Below are positions 1 to 12,581 of a stretch of DNA of 64,000 nt, one piece after another. A model generated the notes under the pieces. It was not told where the DNA came from. It did no database searches and was given only the letters and a program-made list of their open reading frames with translations. Within the stretch, counting starts at the first letter, position 1; every line of letters starts with the position of its first letter. The position numbers and the translations under genes are program-made. The DNA is from Clonostachys chloroleuca (lineage: Eukaryota > Ascomycota > Sordariomycetes > Hypocreales > Bionectriaceae): contig JBANAY010000003.1 of NCBI GenBank assembly GCA_037952775.1, positions 17,670,001-17,734,000 on the forward strand, read 5' to 3'.

Positions 1-1853
1 TCCCGGACAAGTTTGATCTGGGTCTTGGCATACAACCCGCCGTTGCGGTATCTGGTCCGTTGATAGTGCTTTCGGCAGAAGAAGACCCAGACATGGTTGG
101 GAATCAGCAACGTGCAGGCTTTGTTTCTGCCAAAGAAGTGAGAGATGGCCTTTCTGGGGCCGGCTCCGGTCTTGCAACCGGGAGTACAATGGCAGAGCCA
201 TGAGCCATCTTCTGAATCGTCCTCACTGGCATGCGAACTGTTCTCGTGGAGAGACTGTGGCTTCTGAGGCTGGTTTGGATCGGGATGAGTCATCGTTGAG
301 AAGCCTTCTACTGATGGCGACGTTGACACTGGGGAAGGGGCATATGGAGTTATCGCTGTCGAGTTGGGGTATCTCTCTTCGCTCCTTTCTTCTCTAAGAG
401 CAGCTAGTGATCCAGGTGCACGTCTGTAGTCACCCATCGCAGAAAATGATGGCTGTCTATGATGATCAGAGGGCGTTACAGGCGCTGGAGCCGAAACTGC
501 TCGCTTGTGGAAGCTAAATGGCGGCCAGGGGCGAGTTCCAATGGGTTGAGTTGAGCCGCTGCAGTATGCCGATCAGTTCTCAATGATCCAAGAAGAAGCT
601 AAAGAAAAGGGTGGAATGAAGAGGGAGGGCTTCTAGAGGCTGGTGGTTAAGCGGATAAATGTAAACGAAAAGGGAGGAAACGCAAGGCTTTATAGTCAGC
701 GCGCAGCACAGGAAATGCGCAAAGCCAAAGGCCAGGCAGCAACTTGCTGGTAAATGAGCAAAAACAATGAATGAGAGCCATTGTGGCTCACGGGCCCAAA
801 GGAAAGGGGCTGCTCGTGAGCGGCAGTGAATCATGGTCAAAATATCGTGATCGATAAGGTCACCGCTCTCGGCGAGACAATAAGGAGCCAATAATAACCA
901 TTACAACAATTGACAATAGTGCTCAGGGGAGAGGGAGGGGATTTTGAGCGAGTGAGAAGGCGATTGCAAGCGAACAACAAAGCAGCCCAAGACGCTGATT
1001 CACTCTTTCTGGCCAGAGGGCAGTAGTAAGAGGCACAACAAAATCGAAGCATCCTCGTGACGTACCTAAAGTGCGGTGAAGTGCCCGCTGGGTCGATCTC
1101 AAGCCTCCTCAGAGCTGGAATCGCTTCTGACTGTCTCCTTGAGTGAAGAGATCTGTCTTGTCGGTTTCCATGACTGAACGGCAGCCCTCTAGATGCAGCT
1201 GCTGGAAAGCTTGGGTCGGTTGCCGAGCGACGTGCTGGGATAAATATCGGTGAATCTTCCCGCACCGTCGCAAGTTTTGTATCCGCTGGCCTGAGCTCTA
1301 TCGGAAACGTGCTAGGCAATTTGACATCACCAATTGTCGTAGCTGAAGACGATCTTGTATGCGATCCAGAGTATGATGAGGATACGTAGGACTGGGTGCT
1401 TCCCTGGCTATGCGAGTATCGATGCGAAATATTGCGCCAATCGGTTGGAGAAGGGTTCGGGCTGCCATCTTCCCTCCCCATAGATCTAGTCGACAAACTT
1501 GCCAGAGCCTTGAAGGCAGATAGTCTTGCGCCATCCGTAGAGTGCGTAGGATCGTTTGCTAACGGACTGGAGATCGCATAATTACGCGAATCTAAGGATG
1601 TTAGGTCTTGTCCTGAGGGCATGGGCGGGAGGGAGATCGAAGTTCGCGCAACATTTCTCATAGTGTTGCCGGGATAGCCATCTCCCTGTCCCTGGCTATG
1701 GGCTCCAAGTGCTGAATCTAGAGGAGGGATCGGTGATGACAGACTATACTGATCACCTTCCCTTGTGTGTGTTTGTGCGGGACGCACAGAGCCATCTTGC
1801 TTTCCTCCTTCGCTGGTTTGGCCTGACCTATTAAGAAGTGACTCGATGTCCAT
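1..1853 (-). CDS. Partial Cys-rich fungal protein, possibly regulatory (C-terminus off window)
   Basis: Two exons are visible. Exon 1 runs from the ATG at 1853 (protein begins MDIESLLNR) to 1066. Exon 2 runs from 558 to the window edge and stays open. The intron has a GTACGT donor at 1065 and a CTGCAG acceptor ending at 559, about 507 nt, long for this genome. The reading frame continues cleanly across the junction. The first 290 or so residues are Ser/Pro-rich and look disordered. They are followed by a conserved-looking block containing WLCHCTPGCK, then GRNKACTLLIP, then CRKHYQRTRYRN, with several Cys and one His that could bind metal. The MDIESLLN start resembles many fungal transcription factors, but I do not recognise the domain and assign no function. 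An in-frame upstream TTG at 1868 was not used because it is not ATG. Confidence 0.65.
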
Positions 1854-4800
1854 CACGGTAGCAGACAATGTGAGGCTTCTATTGCCCCAGGATATTGCGA
1901 CGGCAACTCAACGCGCAACCGAATCTTCTTTCGATACGAAAGTCCCCATGACACCTCCAGCATGGGAGTATCAATCGGTTGCTCGCTACTACGCAACTAG
2001 CTTCTGCAGCGAAATCAGATTTCCGTATCCCCGCCGTCGAGCAGAAGGTGCGGAGGATAAGTTTCGGACTGATCAGTGAGACAATGTACCTGTTTCTATG
2101 GATCACTCGAGACCGAAGAATGTCTTCCTGCTTTGGCCGACACTATCTTGATCTTGGTGGGATTCCCCTGTCGTCGAACAGGATATTGATAGCTGTGTCG
2201 CAAGTAGCGCGGGACTCTCAGACGCCGCAGCGAAATCGTAAGGGCCGAGTGTCTTGACAATGAACTTGAATGAAAGACTGCTTCGCATAACTAATAGCTA
2301 AGTCTTTTACAACAAAGGAGGCAAAGGCTGCTGGACTAGGACGGCGAGAAGATGCGAGAATCAAAATGAAAACACAATCCGGGCTGAGTACATGGGAGAG
2401 AGGTCTTATGGGAGCAATGCATGAAAGAGGATACTGAAGTCTTCAGCCACAGTAGCCCCGGGCGTAAAGGGGATGCAGTCAAAGCTCAAGCCATGTCAAG
2501 GGCCTCATGAGTGTGGAATTCTGCGACTGGTTGACATGAAATGCCGGGCCAGATAGCGATCAGGATAGTGGCCAGGACATGTAGCAAGCAGCACCATGTA
2601 TGTGTGCACAATAGCTAAAACATGGGGGTGGCCATCGGCATCCAGCATGATCACTCTGCTCACCAAGCTCCTATTCTGAACCCAGACCGTGCTGTTGCAG
2701 GGGAATGGAGACATTGCGCATGACGGGTCGACAAGTCGATGTTTGTTGGCGGCCTGCGCCTGGTGTCTGTCGGGCATCAGCCGATGAGGGTTCCGACTGG
2801 TCAAGCCATTCAAGGTGACCCCAGTAATGTTAGGTATCCTGCTTTGAATTTACATGTCCCACAATGGGGTTCCATGTCGTATTACTGCTCGGCATTTGGG
2901 GGCGAGGTGACAAGGGGCATCCTTGCCACACACGAGACTATCCCCGTTAGTATGAGGTGGTATTTCTCTCGATCACGACGTCTCACAATCGTCTGAAGTG
3001 TCCTCTCCACGGGAAATTGCCCGAGAAAGCATATGGAGACTTCCTAGGGGCCTTTGGAGTCGCACAGAGGGAGAGTGAGGCAAGGACCAGCAGGTCTTGG
3101 CCCCGGATGAATGGATCAAAGGACAAGACTGTCTTCGCCGCACAAGCTTCTTTCTGACTCTGGGGATTACATTATGGCCCGTATGTTGTTGGTTGGCATG
3201 CTGGGACCCTCAGAGGAGATGTGAAACTATGGCCAGAGGGCTCCTTAGTGTAACGAGGGAAGACCACGTATGGCTAGCCAGAAGGTTCTAGAGCCCCAGA
3301 TGTCCTACCGACCAAATAGAAATGCAGATCGATAGAGCCGAAGCTTGGAAACGTCCGGTGTATGTTGGTCCTCATGGGAAAACACGGGATGATGCTTAGA
3401 CGAGGCTAGCAGCGATTACGATTCGTCATATTTCAGACAATTATCAGCTGTCAAAGGGATAGCAGAATGAAGGACATGTTAATAGTAGAGGGCTTGAGAA
3501 GCACAATGGCGGGTATGCCGGGCGTGTGTGGCTCATGCCCGTCATTGCCTGGCTGCATGAATTGCTTGATACGTATTGCTCCGTAGGAGTTCCCAGTACG
3601 GATATGCTGCATCAGTGCATCTCGGTTAGTCATGGTACCCACAGACATCTACGTACACGGTGCCATGGGTATGAGAGCTTTCCTCGGACAATTTAGCAAC
3701 AGTTGGTCAAGGTTTGGTAACGCGTGAAGCAAGGTTCCGGATAAAAAGGTTCGAAAAGCAACGTCCCGAAGCCGCGTCGTAGATGCAGTCGTAAAGGTTC
3801 TAGCTTCCCAACTAGGTTGCACCAAGAAGTGTTATCCGGTGTTTCACGACGTAGCACCACGCTCCGCCGGTAGCATTGCTCAGCACGTCGGCCCAGAAGG
3901 AGAAAATATGTGGTTAGATCAGCAGCCAAGGCCCGTGGTGAGATGATTGTGCGTTCATTAGCTCAGCCGGTAGTCAACCGGCACACTCCCATCTTGTCTA
4001 CTTCACCGGTTTTTTTTTCTTCATGGTAGCCGAAGGGTCAAGGGTTACTGGTTGATTACAAAAGATCAAGCAGAAGAAAGAGACTGATGCAACAAGCAAG
4101 CGCCAAGGCAAGGCTCAGCTGAAAAGCTGGAGAATTGAGATGATTGAAACAAGACGGGCAGCACTTGGTAGCTGCGACGGCTTCGGTTTGCCAAATGCTT
4201 CATGCAAAAGCCCAATCCGATGCGATGATACCGTGATTCGTACAAGAAAGTCATGCGATCTAAGGTGCTTGGGCGTGTGGTGGGTATGTGACTCCGCGGA
4301 CCCTAATGCAAGCTGGGAGGGGCCTTGTTTCAGCTGATCGGGCTCAGGAGAGGCAATGCCCAGCCCGGGTATGATGCGATGCACGTTAATGGAGTCAATG
4401 GTAGACGCATGAGGACGGTTTTATTTTCTTTCCTCTCTCTGCTCGAGCGCGTCTCTGCCGTAAGGGCCTATACCTCTTCTATGCTGAATACGCGAAATTA
4501 GAAGCACGCGCGCGCTGCGAGGTCGCATTGTCGGCTTCTGCAGCGCACGGGTTCGACTGCAGTAATGGTAGGTTGCACCTTGAGAGGCCCGAAGAAGGCA
4601 TGATGTGCCTAGTCAGGGCACCAGCGCAATAGGAGGTGGTGTGGCATTGGTGTCCGTTGTGACTGGAAGCTCAGTCCAGCCTTTAGACGGTCAAAATGCG
4701 AAACAGCTCAGGCGGATCTTGACCTGGCACGATGCTGGTTGGAGAACTGGCCAGCAAAATCAAGATTTTGAGAGCCAAAGGGCTGGCCAAGCAAGGGTGG

Positions 4801-4904
4801 TGGAAGCATTGCAGTGGTCCCTGCCCGCTTTGTACGAACTTCCGGGGCTAAAGCAAGAGGATAGAAAGAGACGAGTAGCTCAAGGCATGCTAGCAGCCCT
4901 GCAA

Positions 4905-4949
4905 GGATGGGATTGGATGGATGGGATGGGGCAGGATGGGATGAGATGG
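4905..4949 (+). repeat. Degenerate GGATG/GGGAT simple repeat
   Basis: A G-rich run of GGATG-like units on the plus strand, imperfectly repeated about eight times. It lies in the gene-poor stretch and codes for nothing recognisable. Confidence 0.6.
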
Positions 4950-5070
4950 AGGAGAACAGATGGGCCAGAGGAAGGGTGAAGATAGGGGGTGAAGGCACTG
5001 CCGACCGTTCGTTTGCACGGGAGTAGACGGGGCAGGCAGGGAGAGTTTCGCATTGATAGAGCCTGGACTG

Positions 5071-5092
5071 GAGCTGGAGCTGGAGCTGGAGC
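5071..5092 (+). repeat. GAGCTG hexanucleotide microsatellite
   Basis: Between three and four perfect GAGCTG units in tandem, in the gene-poor stretch. Confidence 0.7.
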
Positions 5093-8000
5093 ATGGAGAA
5101 GCACGGAGGACTCCATATGTGACAATAGTACCGTACTTCCAGCAGGCTCCGGGGCTTCTTGCTCCCAGTCTTTCGCCTGAAGGGGCACTTTTCGAAGGCG
5201 CCTAGGGCGAGAACGGACTCGGAGCGCGCTGTGCGTCCATGCTCTGGCCCGTGCTGTTTGCCCAAGGTTCCTCCAGCACCAGCCAATGTGTGAGGTACAG
5301 CAGATACGACGTTCCGTGCGGCGGGGATCTCTCTCCGAGCAGCCTCGAGCAGCGGCAGGCATCATGAAGGTGGATCTGACCACCGGGCCCCGTCTGGAGC
5401 TCGTCTGAAGAGCCCTTCTTGGAGAAATAGGACCGGATGTGTCAAGCTGAGGGCAGGCAGGCCCGACAAGAGCAGAAACGAAGAAGGGACAGGCTTGCGA
5501 AAACGGTCTGGTCCATCCTGGCTGCCGGTGGGGGCTGGCAATCAGGGGTTGGAAGATCATCCGCGCTCAAGCTCAAGGAGCTGCCCGCCCGTTCCTGCCG
5601 CGCCTGCTGGCCACCAGCGACCTGCCTTAGCGCTGCCACCTTCCTCCTCCTCCTCCAAGCCCTAAGGCCAGGAAGGCGCAGAGACGGGGCCATCGCGAAA
5701 ACTACCACCTATGGACGTCTCCTCTATGTAGGTGCTGTGGCTTCCATTCATGCCCATCGTCTGCTTTAAGAGCCTGGCTCCTCCCAAGGCCCTCAGTCCT
5801 TACGCGCGAACCCACCGCCCTTATCCTACTTTAGTCCAACCTTGCGATCTTCCAGAAACCATCAGTCGTGTTCAGATTAAGCTCCCCAAAGGTGTCGTGA
5901 TAGCGCACAAAACCGTATCGCCTACCGACTTCCGCGCAGCCACCAGGTGGGGGTCGCCGTCGATGGGCTGAACAACAGGAGGAAGGGACAAAAGTCCAAC
6001 TCTCAAGTTTGAGCCCAGCCCGCATGCTAGGGACCGAGTATCCATGACCGTGCGCACCGTCACCCACGCTCCTTTCTCAGTTGAGAAGTAATGCCTGATC
6101 GTCGAGGGCTAGCCAAGACGCCATGAGTTTAGTCCAAAGTGAGCCCAAGAGAATCGACCATGCTGGAGCCATCCTATAGGTCTAAGTAAGTGGGTTATCT
6201 GTGCTGGATGCCATCGTCTTCCGTTTTCGGAGAGAGGCACTTACCAGAGGCCTGGGAACAATCGACAACGGCATGAGACGTCGTCCACTGCATGACAGGC
6301 GCCAGCTGTCTTGGGGCTGTCAGAGGTTTGCTGTCAAGGCCCTTGTCTAAGTGTTCGACTATCTGCCTCTTCAAACGCCTACGCCAGATGTGTTTCATCT
6401 CTCGGTGGAGGCCTTCCGACATTCCATTTGTTAATCTTCGCCTTGCTTAGATGCAAGTGCCATATGGCGGCTTAAGATGGAGCGATATGGACAGAACGGT
6501 TTCTTTATGAGTATCACACCACCAAAGCAATGCTAGCCGTCCAAGGGGTGGTTTGGCTTTAACTTTCAACGCAGAGTGACGCCCTCGTTTATACCAAGAT
6601 AGGTAACGAGGCACTTTCACCTTGTTCTTGCGCGGCCCTGCCATGGGTTGATCTGAAACGGCCCAAGTGTGGATAATGCCCGGGTGAAAGCTAGTCCACC
6701 GTCAGTGCCCCTTACGGGGCCAACCTACAGATTCACAGAGTTGGGACAGGAACTCCTTTGTCAGTGAACCCGTGTGTAAGGGGATGATGAAGAGGTTCTC
6801 TCAGTCACGGGGAGTGGCTGGGCAGGCTGCACTCTGGCAGTTGGGTTGCCCACGCCTGCAGCCGTTCATAACACCGCTGAAGGCAAATCGGACAATCGAT
6901 TATTCACGTAGCGTTTAAAGCTATATCAGTGGTGAGAAGGTGACGAAAGGGAGACAACAGGCGCATATAGTACCATTTTCAAACAATAGGGTTGCAGCTC
7001 AGATCGCCTATACATCGACATGCATCGGGCACACTGCCAGCGCAGCAATGATGTTACCCAGCTATTCCCGAGATGATGTATAGTCACATGCCGCCACTAT
7101 CAGGCGCAAAAACTGAGCCTAACGATACCTTGGAAACGTCAGGTAACAAACAAGAGCTAATTTTGCCGATGTAGTTGGTCTCGTGGTCCAAACTTTCGCT
7201 CGGTTCGTACATAGTTGGCCTGCAGCCCGAGAAAGCTCACAATCGAGACCACTAAGTTCTCTGTTCTAGAATGGAGCCTAGAAAGGTCTCTCCCAGGCTG
7301 TATTGACCGAGGAAAAAGTCAAAGCATGAGGGTAGGGTACAAGACAAGTTGCGTCGCTTAAAAGAACATGCTTAAGATCCAATACTCGAGGCAAAATCTA
7401 GAAGCCCTCCAAACGCTTAGTAGATTTGAGCTCTGGCCTCTTCTCTCAACCGGTTGTTTTTCCTCTCAGCCTGTCTCTATACCGCAGACCCCTAGTGTAA
7501 ACACATCGGTCAACATCGAGTACAATAGCCCATCTACTGGGTGAGCTAATGCCATATGTCCTGTTAGAATCAGATTTTATTGTGCCGCAACACTGTGCTT
7601 CACTGAGTGAGACCAGTTGATTGCACATGTCAAAGCCCTTCGTCCCACTACAGTATTCTCCTTTACGAACAATTCCCATAGCTTCATTTTGTAAGATACT
7701 CGAACTATCATATGCAATCTAAAATGAGTATTTGCTAATATCTATTCTGTGTGTAAAAGTGAAGAGAAGTGCCCGAATGGTTTTCATACCTTCCCCTTTC
7801 TCATTGAGGCTGCATGGCCAGGTCTTGCTCTCGTCCTTCTGACTGGCCGTACTGAGATGTAAAAAAAAAAATTGTGTTTCACAATACGATCCATGCGTTG
7901 CTATGTTCTTTTCTTTCGATTCATGGCTAAATTTATACCCTGTCGTTGTTTTTTGCTTCGAACATTAAGAGAATTTTACCGGTTTTTAGTTGGGTAACAG

Positions 8001-8609
8001 CGCAAGTTGTCTCCGTATCATGATGGCTCGTGACGGTAAGCTTCAAACTTACCATGTTTGTCCAGAGGAGCACAACACCAGCTATTTTTACCCATTTCTC
8101 AGATTATCCGTCTCGGATCCAACTGACTGTAATCGCAACAAAGTAAATTCAGGCGGCGCTCGGCAAAGCACAGCGATGGCCACCTGAGTAATCTACGACG
8201 CTACAGAGCAAGAGTACAATCAACGAATGCTACAAGAACGACCGATCAAGATGAGATAATAGGAGACGTCAGTCCTCCATCACTATCTCGACTTGATGCC
8301 ATGCGAAATGGCCAAATCCTTGGGCAGGAGTTACACACACTGATCCCATCGCGTGGGTAAATGGCCGAGGTGAAGGGCATAGACCGACACCATTATTGCT
8401 GCGAAAATGCCAACACACATAAGGCTAATGCGGAACTCTGTCCCCTCCCATACCGCAAAAAATAGCACAAACAAATCAATCTACTGGGGATAATAATTGC
8501 ACAGTGCTCGGTGGTCAGTAGTCAACAATCACCAGGTCGTTGGACCAATGCTAATGAGTTCATGCCGTCTTTTTTTTTGCCTATTTGATTTTAAGGTGGT
8601 TTCTTTCGA

Positions 8610-9459
8610 CTAGATCAGATCATCCAATGATTTGTCGGCATCTTGTTGGATGAGCTCCTTCATACCCTGCATCGAACAAATCAGCTTCGCCTTCTCTCCC
8701 ATAGTCAAACTCGGGGCTCAATCCTACCTCTGGCATAATTGGGCCACCATCCTTCCCTTTGACGTAACGGAAAGGCATCTGGGTGCTCTCATGCTCATTA
8801 AATTTGAGTTCTGGAAAGTCAAGGTACTCGATTTTGTCCAGAGCCACTGTGGTGGTCAAGTCAGTCGACAACACTCATTAGAGATCCAAGGGAACCAACC
8901 TTTTTCCTGCACCACGATACGAGTTACTCGCACGGCAGTATCGGTAGTCATCTGCGTAGGCCCCAGTCGGCGTCCCTCGAATCCTTTCTTGCGGAGCTCT
9001 GAAGTTCGATCTGCCGAGTGCCAGTTAGTCCACGCACAACCAGTGATCATAAGCAGATCGACATACCCCTTGGGGGATCATCGCCTATTTTAATGTCAGC
9101 TTCAAAGTTCCTAAAGTCGCATTTGAAGATCATCGCATACCGAGAATGCCTCCAAACAAGAAAGCATCAAACTTGTCACCATCTGCTGGGGAAAGGTCTT
9201 GAGATGCTGCCGGGTCTAAGAGGCAGACTCTGGATTTATCGGCAGCGTAAATCTCCTCAACTCCACGGTGCTCGGCAACAAAGGCTGGGACAGCTTTCAG
9301 GGCCGAAGGCACTTGAAAGTCGGATGGGAGACTAGAAAGGGTGAATGTGCTACCTGCGGCCTCCGACTCCTTGGCGATGGCGATGTACTCGAGCTCAGAC
9401 CACGGACCAAGTTCCGGGTCCAGATGCTCGACAATGAAGGTTTTGGATGAAGGGCTCAT
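8610..9459 (-). CDS. SFM1: SPOUT protein arginine methyltransferase, Sfm1-like
   Basis: Orthologue of yeast Sfm1 (YOR021C), the SPOUT-fold enzyme that monomethylates Arg146 of ribosomal protein S3 in the cytoplasm. Five exons: 9459-9141, 9084-9067, 9010-8900, 8846-8728 and 8666-8610, giving 207 aa against 213 in yeast. Family landmarks in order are IVEHLDPELGPWSELEY at the N-terminus, SRVCLLDP, FGGILGDDPPRDRT, QMTTDTAVRVTR, FPELKFNEHESTQMPFRYV and a C-terminal KSLDDLI. These fix every junction. Exon 2 is a micro-exon of 18 nt that supplies the DDPPR part of the signature loop. The third intron has an unusual GTTGGT donor. The gene is divergent from KEX1 across 1.1 kb. Confidence in family is high; activity is inferred from yeast. 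Confidence 0.93.
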
Positions 9460-10588
9460 GATTTATTGCTAGCTATAGGGGAGCTAGCGGGACGAATGCA
9501 AGGGGTGGTTTGTGTTGGTATTGATCATTTTAGGTAGGAAAGAAGTGAAAAGCTAAACCGTCTCTACTTACTGCGGAGCAAAGCACTGTGGAGAGGCCTA
9601 TCATAGGCCTACCTCTACTGGTAAACCGGTACATCACCAACCAACAACGGCGTAGTTATGTCCCGAACCCAAGGGCTGGACCAGTGTGAGAGGCGTTCTA
9701 GAAATCCTGATGTTATTCGAGAAGACCGAAATCACAATAAGTGTTTCATGCTAAGCTATTGTTCACTGGTGCAATGTAATAGAGCCTATACCTTCAATCG
9801 CAACTCTCCCCACCACACTTTGTTAATTGAGACCTAAATGTAGTAACAAAACAAGCCACAGGACCTGGAAATGGTAGACCCAAGAAAAGGGTCGAATGCC
9901 TGGTTGCAGTAGGAAACTAAATGTATTTGAGTATCATAATAATTTTCTTTGGGTCAAATACCCAACATGCCAAAATCGAATCAAACAGGTAGGCATAGGG
10001 TAGGCACCTTGTAAGATGCAACAAATCACAGAGCTGCTGTCTAATAGGTGCAATTGCGTGGAGAAATCGTCTAGTGGTGAAGGATCCTGCCGTGGTCGCA
10101 GAGCTAGTCCCGGTACGGCAATTTAGCCCCCGACTATGAACAGAACTACAGCCACTGATATAAGGTACTTGGATCTGACTGCATTTGCAGTGCGCATTGA
10201 AGTACCCAATATGTGCAGAGCATGGCTGTGTACCTAATATTCCTTCGAAACGGTCGGTTGAATGAATTCTAACCTGCCTCCACCCATTATAATTTTAGCA
10301 CGCGCGCTGCCTGCTTAGTCCGTGGTCGACGCCTCCCGCTGCTAGAAGTTATACGCTCCGTCCCTTAATAAGCCCTGTCGTAAGCTCAAAACCCATCTCT
10401 GTCAAGTTCGCCCTGGAACACCCCCTTCTTCGCTGCAGACCATCCGAGTTAAATCAACTCATGGTTCGCAGATAATTTTTCTTTTCTTTGGGTAGCCTCA
10501 TCACTGACTTGCGGAATTTTGTGCTGGGTCGCATACACTCCTTTTCGAACCTCCCCTCTGCGCCGTCGTCGCCGCCGTCGCTGACGCC
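9460..10588. promoter_or_regulatory. Divergent intergenic region SFM1/KEX1
   Basis: It holds the promoters of both flanking genes. A short perfect inverted repeat (AGGCCTA, 3-nt spacer, TAGGCCT) lies at 9594-9610. A pyrimidine-rich leader precedes the KEX1 start. No coding potential seen. Confidence 0.5.
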
Positions 10589-12581
10589 ATGGCTTTACGT
10601 TGGATGGCCGCCGGTATGCGACAATGGCCAGCCCTTCTCCTCCTGGGTGCATGGCAATCTGCCGTCGCTGTGGCCGAGAAATCCGCAAGCGATTACTATG
10701 TTCATAACCTTCCTGGCCTCCCGAGCCATCCCCAACCCGTGAACATGCACGCAGGGTATGTTGGATGAAAGGCCATCAATACCAAAGCTTGGGATGTCAA
10801 TGGTGATACTGACCCGACTATCTGGACGTACAGGCATATCGAAGTTACCCCCGAGCACAATGGAAACCTCTTCTTCTGGCACTTCGAGAATCGACATATC
10901 GCCGATAGACAGCGAACTGTCATTTGGTTCAATGGAGGTCCTGGCTGTAGTTCCGAGGATGGCGCTTTGATGGAGGTCGGCCCCTATCGATTGAAAGACG
11001 ACAACACTCTCGTATACTCCAACGGCAGCTGGAATGAATATGCCAACCTCCTCTTCATCGACAACCCGGTCGGTGTGGGCTACAGCTACGTCGACACTGA
11101 CAGTTATATTCACGAATTGGGGACCATGGCAGACAATATCGTCGTATTCCTCGAGAAATTCTTCAAGATCTTTCCTCATTACGAAACAAATGATGTTGGT
11201 CGAGACCCTCCATACATTTGATTTTTCTCCTATAACTGACAACCGGTAGATCTATCTCGCTGGAGAATCCTACGCAGGCCAATACATCCCGTACATCGCC
11301 AGGGCCATTCTCGATCGCAACAAGAAGAATCCCAACAAGCGATGGGGTCTGCAGGGCTTTATGATTGGAAACGCATACATCTCTCCCACATACCAGTACC
11401 ATGCCTACCTGGATTTTGCGCTGGACAAGGGTTTGGTGAAGAGGGACTCGGCCATTCATGAGAAGCTGAAGGGCCAGGTCCAGAAGTGTGACGATGCCAT
11501 GAAGAAGGATCCTGGTAAGGTGGAGTACCATGACTGTGAACAGATCCTGGCCAGGATGCTCGGGTGGCTGAAGAATGGAAATGGAGACGACGCCTGTGTG
11601 AATATGTACGACATCCGCCTGAAGGACAGCTTCCCTAGCTGCGGCATGAACTGGCCCCCGGACCTGGTCCATATCAAACCCTACCTCCGAAAGAGAGCGG
11701 TTTTGGATGCCCTTCACGTGAACGACAACGGCAAAGAGGGCTGGTCAGAGTGCAATAGGAATGTGGGCAAGGCGTTCAATACGAAAAATTCGAAGCCTTC
11801 CTTCCATCTCCTACCCGGTCTGCTTGAGGAGATTAGAGTCCTCTTGTTTTCAGGAGCGGAGGATCTCATTTGCAGCTACTATGGGACGGAGAGACTGATG
11901 AATGCGCTGGAATGGGGTGGCCTTAAAGGGTTCCAGGTGGATAATGAAAAGACAGCCCCTCGTCAAAATTGGCGGTTCGGGGGTGAGGACGCCGGTTTCT
12001 GGCAAGAGGCCCGAAATCTGACGTATGTCCATTTCAAGGGAGCTTCTCACATGGTCCCATTCGATCACCCCCAACGATCTCGGGATATGCTCGACCGTTT
12101 CATGGGAGTAGCCGTGAGCCGCGATCAGATCGACAGCCATATTGATGGCAAGGAAACCCCAAGCATCCCCGCCACTAATCCTTACAACCCTAGCGAGGAG
12201 GAGCACCAGAAGCAGGTGGATGACGCGAAGTGGCAGGCGTACCGCAGATCGGGCGAGGTTGTTCTCGTCATTGTCGCGGTTGCTGCCTGTTTGTGGGGTT
12301 TCTTTGTTTGGCGTGAGCGACGCAAGCGAGCTTCGTATCAGGCTGTGAGCCGAAACGACCCTAGCGACTCGGATCTGAGTAGATTCCGCAGGAGGCGGGA
12401 GCACGCCGACCTGGAAGCATCGGCCTTTGACGAGAGCGAGCTGGATGATCTTCATCTGGAGACACCTACAGCCGATAGGTACGCCCTTGCCGACGACGAC
12501 AGCGATGATGAGGGCAAGGACAAAGAAAAGCTAGCTCCCGGAGGAGAGCCAGGCCCTAGCACCAGGCCTACACAGCCGTAA
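10589..12581 (+). CDS. KEX1: Pheromone-processing serine carboxypeptidase Kex1
   Basis: Membrane-bound Golgi carboxypeptidase of family S10 that trims C-terminal Lys/Arg after Kex2 cleavage of precursors such as alpha-pheromone. Exons 10589-10755, 10834-11194 and 11250-12581 give 619 aa, the usual Kex1 size. A signal peptide covers about residues 1-29. The substrate-binding motif [10 protein letters not shown] is present, and the catalytic triad is Ser183 in GESYAG, Asp381 in GAEDLIC and His443 in GASHMVPF. One transmembrane helix lies near 512-531, followed by an acidic cytosolic tail of about 88 residues rich in Asp, Glu and Ser. The second intron uses a GTTGGT donor. The start was chosen as the first ATG that gives a signal peptide. 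All key residues are intact. Confidence 0.96.

Larger units (their letters stand above)
1854..8609. other. Gene-poor stretch, about 6.7 kb
   Basis: No supported gene. Open frames here are short (under about 130 codons), often lack ATG, overlap on opposite strands and show no recognisable domain. Two simple-sequence patches lie at 4905-4949 and 5071-5092. No terminal repeats, transposase remnants or strong AT-rich blocks typical of RIP were seen. A small multi-intron gene or a non-coding RNA could be missed by eye. Confidence 0.5.

Noticed and set aside
3950..4012. A-box-like TAGCTCAGCCGG suggesting a tRNA
   Set aside because: No B box follows at the right distance and no cloverleaf can be drawn.
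10060..10125. tRNA-like sequence (ATCGTCTAGTGGT resembling the start of tRNA-Glu, then a CCCGGTACGGCA end)
   Set aside because: No proper B box and no acceptor stem complementary to the 3' end upstream of the A box; at best a degraded relic.
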